From: DASUPK01 sp035456265
GTDB taxonomy: Bacteria; Actinomycetota; Thermoleophilia; Solirubrobacterales; 70-9
Assembly: GCA_035456265.1 (NCBI GenBank)
Contig: DATIDP010000203.1
Span: forward strand, 1 to 9,884
Direction of reading: 5' to 3'
DNA length: 9,884 nt
The position numbers and the translations under genes were made by a program. Within the stretch, counting starts at the first letter, position 1. The number at the start of each line of letters is the position of its first letter. Below, piece by piece: positions 1-7,105 of this stretch. The notes under the pieces were generated by a model, which saw only the letters and a program-made list of their open reading frames with translations, had not been told where the DNA came from and made no database searches.

Positions 1-418
1 GGGTCTTGGTGACCAGGGCCCAGTGGCCATCCGAGAGCTCCACGATGGCGATCTCCCAGAGCGGTTTGGTGCGGTCGAGGCGTTGCGAGAAGTACTCGCC
101 CGCCCACTCCATGAGCTCGTCCCGCCCGCCCGGGGCATGCAGCCCGGCAGAGAACACGTGGCGCTCTACCTGGAAGTCCTTGTCCTTCTCCCATGTGGGC
201 CAGTGCAGGCCGCCTGTCCGCGGCTGGGAGAGCCGCTGTGTGTAGCGCGGCAGGTCGGGCAGGCGGGTGATCACGTCACGTCGGATCTGATCGAGAGGAG
301 GGACGCCGTCGGGCTGAGGCTCCAGCACCATGACTCCACCGATGTGCATGTGGGCGCTCTGGTCGAGCTCCTCGAGCTCGAGGAAGGTCGCGTCCAGGGC
401 CGTGAGCTGCTCGCCCAT
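1..418 (-). CDS. Wax ester synthase/diacylglycerol acyltransferase (WS/DGAT), N-terminal part
   Basis: The 5' end of a gene that runs out of the window; 139 complete codons are visible from ATG at 418. The protein opens with LDATFLELEELDQSAHMHIG followed by VMVLEP, the characteristic start of the WES acyltransferase family. Later it carries LPRYTQRL, LHWPTWEKDKDFQVERHV and KPLWEIAIVEL, all typical of that family. It breaks off at LVTKT with the next base being C, exactly where the catalytic HHxxxDG motif would begin, so the active site itself is not seen. The family uses acyl-CoA to esterify diacylglycerol or fatty alcohol, making triacylglycerol or wax ester at the membrane or lipid-body surface. 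It starts 8 bp after the ppsA stop; a short AGG(T) overlapping that stop codon can act as ribosome binding site, so the two genes are very probably co-transcribed. Family assignment is firm; TAG versus wax ester preference cannot be told. Confidence 0.9.
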   Translation of the reverse strand, partial: MGEQLTALDATFLELEELDQSAHMHIGGVMVLEPQPDGVPPLDQIRRDVITRLPDLPRYTQRLSQPRTGGLHWPTWEKDKDFQVERHVFSAGLHAPGGRDELMEWAGEYFSQRLDRTKPLWEIAIVELSDGHWALVTKT

Positions 419-426
419 CGCCGGAC

Positions 427-2733
427 CTAGGCCGTGGTCCTCGCGGAGTCGAGTAGCACCCGCCGCTCGGCAGCCGCGATCAGGCGCCGCGCGCGGTCCA
501 CGGCGTCGATGTTCACGGAGATGCAGTCGATCCCGGCCTCGACGAGCAGCTGGGCGTACTCGCGGTGGACCGATGGCGCCTGCCCGCAGATCGAGGTCGA
601 AAGGCCGAGCTCCTTGGCCTTCGGGATCAGCAGGCGCAGGTAGTCGGCGACCGCCGCATCGCGCTCATCGAACAGCTCCGCGACCGCTTCGGAGTCCCGG
701 TCGGCGCCGAGCATCAGCTGGGTCAGGTCGTTCGAGCCGATCGAGATGCCCTTGACGCCGAGCTTCGCGTAGCTGGGGAGGTGGAAGTACACGGAGGGCA
801 CTTCCGCCATCACCCAGAGCTCGAACTCGGGCAGGTCGAGCAGGCCGGCGTCGCGCATCTGGTCACGGCAGGCGGTGAGCTCCCGCGGGGTCCGGACGAA
901 TGGGAGCATCACGTGGAAGTTCGTATGTCCCGCGTCCCAGACCCGCTTGATCGCCGCCAGCTCCAGGCCGAACAGGTCCGGCTCCCGCATGTAGCGGAGC
1001 GCTCCGCGGTAGCCGATCATCGGGTTCGACTCCTCCGGCTCGAACCGTTCGCCGCCCTCGAGTCCCTTGAACTCGTTCGAGCGGAAGTCGATCGTGCGGT
1101 AGGTGATCGGCCGTGGCGCAAATCCCTCTGCGAACTTCGTCAGGGCCTCGCCCATCCTGTCGACGAACTCCTCGCCCTTGCCCTGCTCGATCAGCAGGCG
1201 GGGGTGACGGCCCTCGAGCGCCTCGATAACCATCAGCTCGGCGCGCAGCAAGCCGCAGCCCTCGACGGGCAAGCTCGCTGCCCGCTCGATCTGGGAGGGC
1301 TCGGAGAGGTTGACCAGGAGCTGGGTCGCGGTAACGGGAGCCCAGCCTCCTACGGGGCCGGACCCGTCACCGGACCCGTTCTCCTGATCAGCGCTGACGG
1401 TGACTTCGCCCTCGTAAACCGTCCCGTGCGTGGCGTCCACGGTCACGAGCTCTCCGTCGCGCAGCTTTGAGGTCGCGTCGGCGGCGCCGACGACACAGGG
1501 AATGCCGAGTTCGCGGGAGACGATCGCCGCGTGGCACGTCATCCCACCGGAGTCGGTGACGATCGCGGCCGAGCGTCGCATCAGCGGGACCCAGTCAGGC
1601 GCCGTCATGTGGGTGACGAGGACGTCGCCCTCCTTCAGGTCGTTGCCCCGGCTGATCTCGGAGATGATCTTGACCTCGCCGTGTCCGACCCCCGGGGCGG
1701 CGCCCAGGCCGCGGACGAGCGCCTCGCCTTCGGGCTCCGCGATCGCGGTCGAGGTGTCGCCGCCGGACGCGGTCACCGGGCGTGACTGGAGCATCCAGGC
1801 GATGCCCTCCTCGTCGAAGGCCCACTCGGTGTCCTGCGGGGTGCCGTAGTGCTCCTCGTCGCGGATGCCGAGCTCTGCGACGCGGCGAACCTCGTCGTCG
1901 CTCAGGACCGGCTGCGTCGATTCCTCGCCGGAGAGCTCCCGCGTGCGGGTGCCGCCGTCGGGGAGCGGCTCGATGACCAGCTCCTTGCGCTTCACGTCGC
2001 GCTTCAGGATGTGGAGGTCCTTCTTGTCGATGACGTAGCGGTCCGGTGAGACCTGGCCCGAGACGACCGACTCGCCAAGGCCGAGGGAGCCCTCGATGAC
2101 GAGGCGGTCGTGGTCGCCCGAGGCGGGGTCGATGGTGAACATCACACCCGCGCGGGTTGAGAGGATCTGGATCTGCACGACCACGGCGATGTCCATGTCC
2201 GCCTGGCCGAAGCCCTGCTTGGCGCGGTAGAAGACGGTGCGCCCGCCGAACAGGGAGGACCAGCAGCGGCGCACCGCGTTCACGACCTCGTCGGGGCCGC
2301 GGACGTTCAGGAAGGTCTCGTTCATACCTGCGAAGGAGGCCGCCTCGGTGTCCTCGGCGGTCGCCGACGAGCGGACAGCCACCGGCGGGTCATCCCGATC
2401 GCCCGCCAGCTCGAGGTAGGCGTCGCGGATCTCGCTCGCCACCTCGTCGGGGACCGGCTCCGCCTCGACCATCTTGCGGACCTCCCTGGTCGCGAGGTCC
2501 AATGCCGCGGTGTCGTCGACGTCGACCTCGGAGAGGCGATCCTCGATCCGCTGGCGCAGGCCGCCCTGGTCGCAGAAGAGGGCGTAGGAGGAGGCTCCGA
2601 CGACGAACCCGGGGGGCACCGGGAGGCCCGCCCGCGTCATCTCGCCCAGATTGGCGCCCTTACCGCCGGCGTAGCCCACGTCGTCGCGGGAGAGTTCCTC
2701 GAAGCGGCGGAGGAGAGCGGTCGAAACGGTCAT
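427..2733 (-). CDS. ppsA: Phosphoenolpyruvate synthase (pyruvate, water dikinase)
   Basis: 768 aa, close to the usual ~790 aa of PEP synthases. The enzyme converts pyruvate + ATP + water to PEP + AMP + phosphate, the entry step of gluconeogenesis from pyruvate. All three domains are present in order. The N-terminal ATP-binding domain has GGKGANLGEM near residue 23 and VRSSATAEDT near 120. The swivelling domain has the phosphohistidine motif GGMTCHAAIVSRELGIP, with His401. A Gly/Ser-rich linker (about 452-463) leads to the C-terminal PEP/pyruvate TIM barrel, which has ERFEPEESNPMIGYRGALRY, SIGSNDLTQLMLGADRDS, FDER and SICGQAPS with the catalytic Cys at about 716. The barrel excludes rifampicin phosphotransferases, and the SNDLTQL/CGQ sequences match PpsA better than pyruvate phosphate dikinase. 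An ATG at 2814 would give a 27-residue longer protein, but ATG 2733 has a strong ribosome binding site and begins directly with the family-like MTVSTALLRRFEELS. Confidence 0.95.
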   Translation of the reverse strand: MTVSTALLRRFEELSRDDVGYAGGKGANLGEMTRAGLPVPPGFVVGASSYALFCDQGGLRQRIEDRLSEVDVDDTAALDLATREVRKMVEAEPVPDEVASEIRDAYLELAGDRDDPPVAVRSSATAEDTEAASFAGMNETFLNVRGPDEVVNAVRRCWSSLFGGRTVFYRAKQGFGQADMDIAVVVQIQILSTRAGVMFTIDPASGDHDRLVIEGSLGLGESVVSGQVSPDRYVIDKKDLHILKRDVKRKELVIEPLPDGGTRTRELSGEESTQPVLSDDEVRRVAELGIRDEEHYGTPQDTEWAFDEEGIAWMLQSRPVTASGGDTSTAIAEPEGEALVRGLGAAPGVGHGEVKIISEISRGNDLKEGDVLVTHMTAPDWVPLMRRSAAIVTDSGGMTCHAAIVSRELGIPCVVGAADATSKLRDGELVTVDATHGTVYEGEVTVSADQENGSGDGSGPVGGWAPVTATQLLVNLSEPSQIERAASLPVEGCGLLRAELMVIEALEGRHPRLLIEQGKGEEFVDRMGEALTKFAEGFAPRPITYRTIDFRSNEFKGLEGGERFEPEESNPMIGYRGALRYMREPDLFGLELAAIKRVWDAGHTNFHVMLPFVRTPRELTACRDQMRDAGLLDLPEFELWVMAEVPSVYFHLPSYAKLGVKGISIGSNDLTQLMLGADRDSEAVAELFDERDAAVADYLRLLIPKAKELGLSTSICGQAPSVHREYAQLLVEAGIDCISVNIDAVDRARRLIAAAERRVLLDSARTTA

Positions 2734-2739
2734 TTGGAT

Positions 2740-2746
2740 CCCCTTT
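2740..2746 (-). promoter_or_regulatory. Ribosome binding site deciding the ppsA start
   Basis: On the minus strand AAAGGGG lies 6 bases ahead of ATG 2733. This favours that start over the in-frame ATG 81 bases further upstream, which has no comparable site. Confidence 0.75.
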
Positions 2747-2810
2747 GCAGATGGCGAATGTCTGTGTGCCCAACCTACTCCTGGGGCGCCTCGGTTTCCA
2801 TCAGCGGAGG

Positions 2811-2855
2811 GCACCGGGATTGCGAACCGTGATAACTACGTAGCCGCCCCGGTGC
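2811..2855. repeat. Inverted repeat in the ppsA / oxidoreductase divergent promoter region
   Basis: The 168-bp region between the divergent ppsA and oxidoreductase starts contains GCACCGGG at 2811-2818 and its exact reverse complement CCCGGTGC at 2848-2855. The 29 bp between them include the perfect palindrome CTACGTAG (2836-2843). It is placed where an operator controlling both genes could sit. In GC-rich DNA an 8-bp match can arise by chance, and I could not identify convincing -35/-10 pairs for either gene, so the operator role is only a suggestion. Nothing else recognisable is in this region apart from the ppsA ribosome binding site. Confidence 0.3.
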
Positions 2856-2901
2856 TCAACACTGATGGGCGTGGGCGCCAGTCCCGCGACGCTGACCCCA
2901 G

Positions 2902-4140
2902 ATGAATGGCAAAGGGAACAACGGATCGGCTCGTGTCGTCATCGCGGGCGGCGGCGTGGCGGGAATCGAAGCCCTGCTGGCCCTGGATGACCTGGCGGGT
3001 GATCGGGTGGCGAAAACGCTCGTCTCCCCGGATCCGGACTTCCTCTACAAGCCTCTGCTCGTCGAGGAGCCCTTCGACATCGGCCCCGCCGAGCGCTACG
3101 AGCTTCAGCCCCTGGCGGAGGAGAAGGGCGCGAGTTTCGTGCAGCGCGCGGTCAGCCGGGTGCGGCCCGACGACCACGTCGTCGAACTGGACGACGGCTC
3201 GACGCTCGAATACGACTTCCTGGTCGCCTGCGCCGGAGGCCGATTCGTGTCGGCGCTCGATGGCGCGATCACCTTCCCCTATCCCGGCGAGGCGTTCAGG
3301 GCTGATGCGCTGCTCGATCGAGCCGCGACCGAGGAGAACCGCATCGTGTTCATCGTCCCGGGTGGGGTCACCTGGTCGCTCCCGCTCTACGAGATCGCCC
3401 TGATGACCCAGCGGCGCGCCCTCGAGAGAGGCCTCGAGGTGAAGATCGCGATCATCACGCCCGAGTCAGCTCCGCTGATCGTCTTCGGCCCGAAGCCGAG
3501 CGCCGAGGTGGAGAAGATTCTGAAGGGACGTGGGATCCAGGTGATCACCGGCTCCACGGTCCGGGAGGTCGGCGCCGACGGGATCAAACTCACCCCAGGG
3601 CACCGCGTCATCGGGCCGGCGGTGGCGGTCGCCCTCCCGGTCATGGAGGGGCCCTCGATCGAAGGCCTGCCGGCCGACCAGAACGGTTTCATCCCGATCG
3701 ACGACCAGGCGCGGGTCAAGGGACTCGAGGACGTCTACGCGGCGGGCGACGGCACGAACTTCCCCATCAAGCAGGGCGGCCTGGCGACTCAGGAGGCCGA
3801 CGCGGCCGTCGAGGACATCGCGCACCGCCTCGGCGCCGGCCCGGCGCCGGAGCCCTTCCGGCCCGTGCTCCGCGGCAAGCTGCTGGCCGGGGACGAGTCG
3901 ATCAACCTGCGTGCCGCGGTGGCCGGCGGCGGGGGTGAGGGGGAGGCCTCGCTGGACGTGCTCTGGTGGCCGCCGCAGAAGATCAGCGCACGCTACCTGG
4001 CGCCGCTGCTGTACCACGGCCAGGTGCAGGAAGACCTCGAGCCGCCCCGGCGCTCGCTGGACGTGGAGGTCGCCTTGCCGCGGGAGTGGCACGAGGAGCC
4101 GATGGCGCTTGATCCGCTCGAGCCGCCGAGGGTGGACTGA
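2902..4140 (+). CDS. FAD-dependent NAD(P)/quinone-type oxidoreductase (Pyr_redox_2; NDH-2/SQR-like)
   Basis: 412 aa. The N-terminal FAD Rossmann motif is RVVIAGGGVAGIEALLAL (GxGxxG at about residues 16-21). A second dinucleotide-binding segment, RIVFIVPGGVTWSLPLYE, lies at about 147-164. The second FAD contact is VYAAGDGTNFPIKQGGLATQ at about 278-297, followed by EADAAVEDIAHRL. The C-terminus has WWPPQKISARYLAPLL. The architecture is that of type-II NADH dehydrogenases and sulfide:quinone or flavocytochrome-c-like reductases. Only one cysteine (Cys110) is present, so the redox-active cysteines of true sulfide:quinone reductases are missing; an NAD(P)H- or quinone-linked role is more likely, substrate unknown. 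There is no membrane segment; association would be peripheral. ATG 2902 is the only reasonable start, since the FAD motif follows at once, yet it lacks a Shine-Dalgarno sequence. The universal stress gene starts 4 bp after the stop, suggesting an operon. Confidence 0.85.
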   Translation: MNGKGNNGSARVVIAGGGVAGIEALLALDDLAGDRVAKTLVSPDPDFLYKPLLVEEPFDIGPAERYELQPLAEEKGASFVQRAVSRVRPDDHVVELDDGSTLEYDFLVACAGGRFVSALDGAITFPYPGEAFRADALLDRAATEENRIVFIVPGGVTWSLPLYEIALMTQRRALERGLEVKIAIITPESAPLIVFGPKPSAEVEKILKGRGIQVITGSTVREVGADGIKLTPGHRVIGPAVAVALPVMEGPSIEGLPADQNGFIPIDDQARVKGLEDVYAAGDGTNFPIKQGGLATQEADAAVEDIAHRLGAGPAPEPFRPVLRGKLLAGDESINLRAAVAGGGGEGEASLDVLWWPPQKISARYLAPLLYHGQVQEDLEPPRRSLDVEVALPREWHEEPMALDPLEPPRVD

Positions 4141-4144
4141 GAGG

Positions 4145-4600
4145 ATGGCCCTCCCCACCACCTACCGCAACGTGGTCGTCGCCTATGACGGGAGCGAAGG
4201 CGCCAAGGCGGCACTGGCGAGAGCCGCCGAGATCGTTGCCAGGGACGGCTCGGCGCTCACCTTGGTCGAGGCGGTCGCGGGCAAGGTGCCCTCCCCTGCA
4301 CCCGGAGGGCCTCCCCTCGCGAAGCCCGAGAAGCGGGCGATGGCCCGCGAGGACCTGAAGCGCGCCATTCAGGGCGTCGACCCGGAACTGCTGGCGGGTG
4401 GCTGGGTGATCGGCGGGCCGCCCGCCTCTGGGATCGTGACCGTGGCAGAGGACATCGAGGCGGATCTGATCGTCACCGGCTCGCGAGGACGCGGTGCGGT
4501 TGCCCGCGCCGTCCTCGGCAGCGTCTCCACCGAGATCCTGCACAGCTCACCGTGCGACGTCCTGGTGGTGCACCCGGGCTCCGCGGAACGAACTGGCTGA
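4145..4600 (+). CDS. Universal stress protein (UspA family, ATP-binding type)
   Basis: 151 aa, normal for a single-domain UspA protein. It opens with the typical first strand and loop YRNVVVAYDGSEGAKAALARA. It ends with GSRGRGAVARAVLGSVSTEI then LHSSPCDVLVV. The nucleotide-binding consensus G-2x-G-9x-G-(S/T) is complete (Gly112, Gly115, Gly125-Ser126), so it should bind ATP like the MJ0577/Rv2623 type. The proline-rich stretch between strands 2 and 3 (about residues 49-61) is a common variable loop. Such proteins are cytoplasmic and act in survival under starvation, hypoxia or oxidative stress, usually by protein contacts. It follows the oxidoreductase by 4 bp, with GGTGG/GAGAGG just ahead of the ATG, and is probably co-expressed with it. 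It ends 12 bp before the convergent small-membrane-protein gene; no convincing terminator separates them. Confidence 0.92.
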   Translation: MALPTTYRNVVVAYDGSEGAKAALARAAEIVARDGSALTLVEAVAGKVPSPAPGGPPLAKPEKRAMAREDLKRAIQGVDPELLAGGWVIGGPPASGIVTVAEDIEADLIVTGSRGRGAVARAVLGSVSTEILHSSPCDVLVVHPGSAERTG

Positions 4601-4612
4601 GACGGGGCCGGA

Positions 4613-4981
4613 TCAGTCGTCCCCGGGCTCGGTCTCCGTCGAGCCCCGCGAGTTCCCGGAACGTGCAGGCGCCGCGGGCGCTGACGTGCCCCTCGGTTTG
4701 TCGTCTCCGGACTCCGGCGCGCTGCTCCCGGTCGAGCCCGCGGTGGGAGCTGCGGGTGTGGTGGAGGTCGTCTGAACCTGAGTGTCCTGGGCCCGCCGAT
4801 GCCGCTTGGGCGTCGGATGGTGCTCCGCGCGGCGGGGAGCGAGCGACTCGCCGGCACTGACCGGCTCGGATGAGATACCGATCTTCTCGCTGACCAGCTG
4901 AGTCGCCAGCAGGGCGACCGCGACCGCGACCAGGAGGCCGATCGCAGCGAAGACGCCCCAGCGAAAGGAGGCGGACCTCAT
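4613..4981 (-). CDS. Small single-pass membrane protein, third gene of the two-component operon
   Basis: 122 aa, not recognised as a named family. A short basic N-terminus (MRSASFRWG) leads into one hydrophobic helix, about residues 9-29 (VFAAIGLLVAVAVALLATQL). A probably exterior tail follows: SSEPVSAGESLAP, a His/Arg/Lys patch (EHHPTPKRHRRAQ, about 53-65), then Thr/Ser/Pro/Ala/Gly-rich low complexity ending in acidic DD. There is no cysteine and no sortase signal. Its ATG (4981) overlaps the kinase stop codon in the form ATGA, so translation is very likely coupled to the kinase. The layout (short inside end, one helix, long low-complexity outside tail) is the same as that of the three small proteins at 7236-8403, though the sequences are not obviously alike. 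A role as accessory to the sensor kinase or in the same envelope process is inferred from position only. Confidence 0.75.
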   Translation of the reverse strand: MRSASFRWGVFAAIGLLVAVAVALLATQLVSEKIGISSEPVSAGESLAPRRAEHHPTPKRHRRAQDTQVQTTSTTPAAPTAGSTGSSAPESGDDKPRGTSAPAAPARSGNSRGSTETEPGDD

Positions 4982-6354
4982 CCCGATGTGACCTCCACCG
5001 GCAACGCGGCCGGCCTGCGCGGCATCGAGATCACCGCCCGGGCGCCGCCACCGGGGCGGTTCTCGATCATGACCTGGCCCTTCCACTGCGCGGCGAGCTC
5101 GCGGGCGATCGACAGGCCCAGGCCGGTTCCGGCTGCTCCCTGCCGCCCCGCGCGGCCGCGGTGGAAGCGCTCGAAGACCGCTTCCTCCTCGCCCGGTTCG
5201 AGTCCCGGCCCGCGATCGAGGACCTCGATCCGGTCGGGGGCGCTGACGATCTCGACCTTGGAGCCGGGGGCCGAGTAACGGATGGCGTTCTCGATCAGGC
5301 AGTCCAGGACCCGATCGAAATCCGAGCGGGCGCAGTGACAGCTCGCGGCCTCCCCCTCCTGTTCGTGCTCCAGGGCGATCCCGGCCTCGCCTGCTGCCTT
5401 CTCCCACCTGACCAGGGCCTCGTCGATCCCGTCGGGCACGTCGATCTCCTCGGCGGGCATCTGCCGCTCGCCGACGCGACTCAGGATGAGCAGCTCGTTG
5501 ACGATTCCGGCGAGGCGATCGACCTCACGGATGCCCGCGTCGAGTTCCACCACCCTGGGGTCGCCGGGCGGGAGTTCGTCCCGTACCTCCTCCAGCTGCA
5601 GACGGATCCCGGTCAGAGGGGTGCGCAGCTGGTGGGAGGCATCGGCCACGAAGTCCTGCTGGCTTCGCAGCAGCCTTCCGAGGCGGCGCGTCATGCTGTT
5701 GAACGAGCGGGCGAGAGAACGTTGCTCCTTGCTCCCCTCGACCGGGGCGACGACGGACAGGTCGCCTCCCTCGACCTGCCTGGCCGCGTCTTCCAGCCGG
5801 CCGATCGGCCGGGACGTCTCACGCGCGATCAGCCCCCCCGCGAGCGCTCCCAGCAGCAGTACGACGCCACCCAGCAGAGCGAGCCGGAGGATGGCGGCGT
5901 TCGTCGCGTGCGTGACGGCCGCGTTGCTCTGTGTGACCCGCACGGCCCCGATCGGGCGACCCGCGCGCAGGACCGGGACGGCGGTGGCGAGCAGATCCTC
6001 GTTCAAGGTGGAGCTGTGTCGGACCTCCTGGGTGCTCCGACCGCGGAGCGCGGAGGCGACCTCGGGCCTCGATGAGTAATTCGCTCCGATCTCGCCCGGG
6101 CCGCCGCTGTCCGCGATCACGCGGCCGTTGGCGTCGGTCACCAGCACCCTGCCTCGCTGCGCCTCCGCTGATTGGCTCACCAGGCGCTGAAGCGTGGGGA
6201 TCCGGGAGTGCTGCACGAGCTCGGGAGCGCTGGCCGCGACCACGTCGGCCTGGCTCTTGGCCTGGGCGCGGACCTCGGAGTCCACGCGCTTTCCGAGGCT
6301 GACGCCCAGGGGAACGCCGAAGGCGATCAGCGAGAGCAGCAGCACGTACGCCAC
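4978..6354 (-). CDS. Membrane sensor histidine kinase, two-component system
   Basis: 458 aa from GTG 6354. Transmembrane helix 1 lies at about residues 2-20. An extracytoplasmic sensor of about 130 residues follows, with a PAS/Cache-like segment (VLVTDANGRVIADSGGPGEI, later TAVPVLRAGRPIGAVRV). Helix 2 is at about 154-177 and a HAMP domain at about 178-230. The dimerisation/phosphoacceptor box DFVADASHQLRTPLTGIRLQ has His241. The ATPase domain has the N box LIENAIRYSAPGS (Asn356), G1 DRGPG (380-384), F box VFERFHRG and G2 GTGLGLS (409-415). It should autophosphorylate His241 and pass phosphate to the regulator encoded just upstream. The start is uncertain: the ten codons before GTG 6354 read VSLPVRLTLA, a sequence usual at the N-terminus of such kinases. 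They begin at a GTA codon overlapping the regulator stop as GTAA, with AGGA 9 bases ahead, while GTG 6354 has no ribosome binding site. The true protein may be 468 aa. Confidence 0.93.
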   Translation of the reverse strand: MAYVLLLSLIAFGVPLGVSLGKRVDSEVRAQAKSQADVVAASAPELVQHSRIPTLQRLVSQSAEAQRGRVLVTDANGRVIADSGGPGEIGANYSSRPEVASALRGRSTQEVRHSSTLNEDLLATAVPVLRAGRPIGAVRVTQSNAAVTHATNAAILRLALLGGVVLLLGALAGGLIARETSRPIGRLEDAARQVEGGDLSVVAPVEGSKEQRSLARSFNSMTRRLGRLLRSQQDFVADASHQLRTPLTGIRLQLEEVRDELPPGDPRVVELDAGIREVDRLAGIVNELLILSRVGERQMPAEEIDVPDGIDEALVRWEKAAGEAGIALEHEQEGEAASCHCARSDFDRVLDCLIENAIRYSAPGSKVEIVSAPDRIEVLDRGPGLEPGEEEAVFERFHRGRAGRQGAAGTGLGLSIARELAAQWKGQVMIENRPGGGARAVISMPRRPAALPVEVTSG

Positions 6355-6380
6355 CGCAAGCGTGAGTCGGACCGGGAGGC

Positions 6381-7097
6381 TTACTGGGAACCGTCCTGGG
6401 GTGCGATCAGGCGAAAGCCAACTCCGCGCACGGTCTCGATGAAGCGCGGGTTCGCGCTGTCGTCGCCGAGCTTGCGGCGGAGTGTCTTGATGTGGACGTC
6501 GAGAGTCTTCGTCGACCCGAACCAGTTGACGTCCCAGACCCGGGACATCAGGTCCTCGCGAGTGACCACCTGGCCCGCGTTCCGAGCGAGCTCCGCGAGC
6601 AGGTCGAACTCCTTGCGGGCCAGGGCGATCGGTTCACCGTCGACCTCGACTGAGCGCGCCCCCGGGTCGATCTCCAGGTCGCCGACGGCGATCGAGCTCG
6701 GCTCAGGCCTGTCGTCCTTGCGCGGCCGACGGAGGACGGCCCGAATCCGTGAGATCAGCTCGCGGGAACTGAACGGCTTGACCACGTAGTCGTCCGCACC
6801 CAGCTCGAGTCCGAGGACCCGGTCCATCTCGGTCCCTCGCGCAGTGAGCATCACGATCGGCACGTCGGAGTCTCGGCGGAGGGAGCGACAGACGTCGGAG
6901 CCGTCGCCGTCCGGCAGGTTGAGGTCCAGCAGGACGAGGTCAGGATCGACCCGCTCCGCGGACTCGAGAGCCTCGGCCGCGGTGCGGGCGACGACCGGCT
7001 CGAAGCCGTTTCGTCTAAGCGCCTTGGAGAAGGGCTCGAAGATCGCCGCCTCGTCTTCGACGAACAGAATCCGCCGCGAGGGTTGTGAGCCGGGCAT
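6381..7097 (-). CDS. OmpR/PhoB-family response regulator
   Basis: 238 aa. The receiver domain is at about residues 9-124: acidic pocket Glu14/Asp15 (FVEDE), phospho-acceptor Asp58 in LVLLDLNLPDGDG, Thr85 in IVMLTARG, and Lys107 in YVVKPF. A linker with basic and acidic residues follows. The winged-helix DNA-binding domain is at about 135-232, with LARKEFDLLAELARNAGQVV, LMSRVWDVNWFGSTKTLDVH and a terminal VRGVGFRL hairpin. All residues needed for phosphorylation are present, so it should be an ordinary phosphate-switched DNA-binding regulator that dimerises and recognises direct repeats. It is first in its operon, with the kinase directly behind. The divergent promoter region upstream (7098-7235) holds 11-bp-spaced direct repeats that are its most likely target. 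ATG 7097 has no Shine-Dalgarno sequence, and a -10-like hexamer lies only 8 bases away, so the mRNA may be leaderless. Confidence 0.96.
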   Translation of the reverse strand: MPGSQPSRRILFVEDEAAIFEPFSKALRRNGFEPVVARTAAEALESAERVDPDLVLLDLNLPDGDGSDVCRSLRRDSDVPIVMLTARGTEMDRVLGLELGADDYVVKPFSSRELISRIRAVLRRPRKDDRPEPSSIAVGDLEIDPGARSVEVDGEPIALARKEFDLLAELARNAGQVVTREDLMSRVWDVNWFGSTKTLDVHIKTLRRKLGDDSANPRFIETVRGVGFRLIAPQDGSQ

Positions 7098-7105
7098 TTG
7101 CGGCC

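Noticed and set aside
23..430. Plus-strand open frame at the left edge
   Set aside because: The minus strand here encodes a clear WS/DGAT N-terminus; the plus frame is its shadow.
565..1470. Long plus-strand open frame (301 codons) opposite ppsA
   Set aside because: It lies wholly antisense to a gene with full PEP synthase motifs, and its translation shows no domain. Long antisense frames are expected in GC-rich coding DNA.
2734..2901. DosR-like palindrome upstream of ppsA, looked for because of the storage/stress gene content
   Set aside because: No sequence resembling the mycobacterial DosR box (GGGACT...AGTCCC) is present.
3466..4161. Minus-strand open frame (231 codons) opposite the oxidoreductase
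   Set aside because: Overlaps the conserved FAD motifs on the other strand; no family features of its own.
4592..4625. Possible bidirectional terminator between the convergent genes
   Set aside because: Only a 5-bp CGGGG/CCCCG stem with a 13-base loop and no T tract; too weak to call.
4982..5407. Upstream extension of the 122-aa small protein to a 264-codon frame
   Set aside because: The extension runs out of frame through the kinase ATPase domain and is Arg/Gly-rich. The ATGA overlap start at 4981 followed by a transmembrane helix is far more likely.
5161..6075. Plus-strand open frame (304 codons) opposite the histidine kinase
   Set aside because: Antisense shadow of the kinase; low-complexity Gly/Arg/Asp-rich translation with no recognisable motif.
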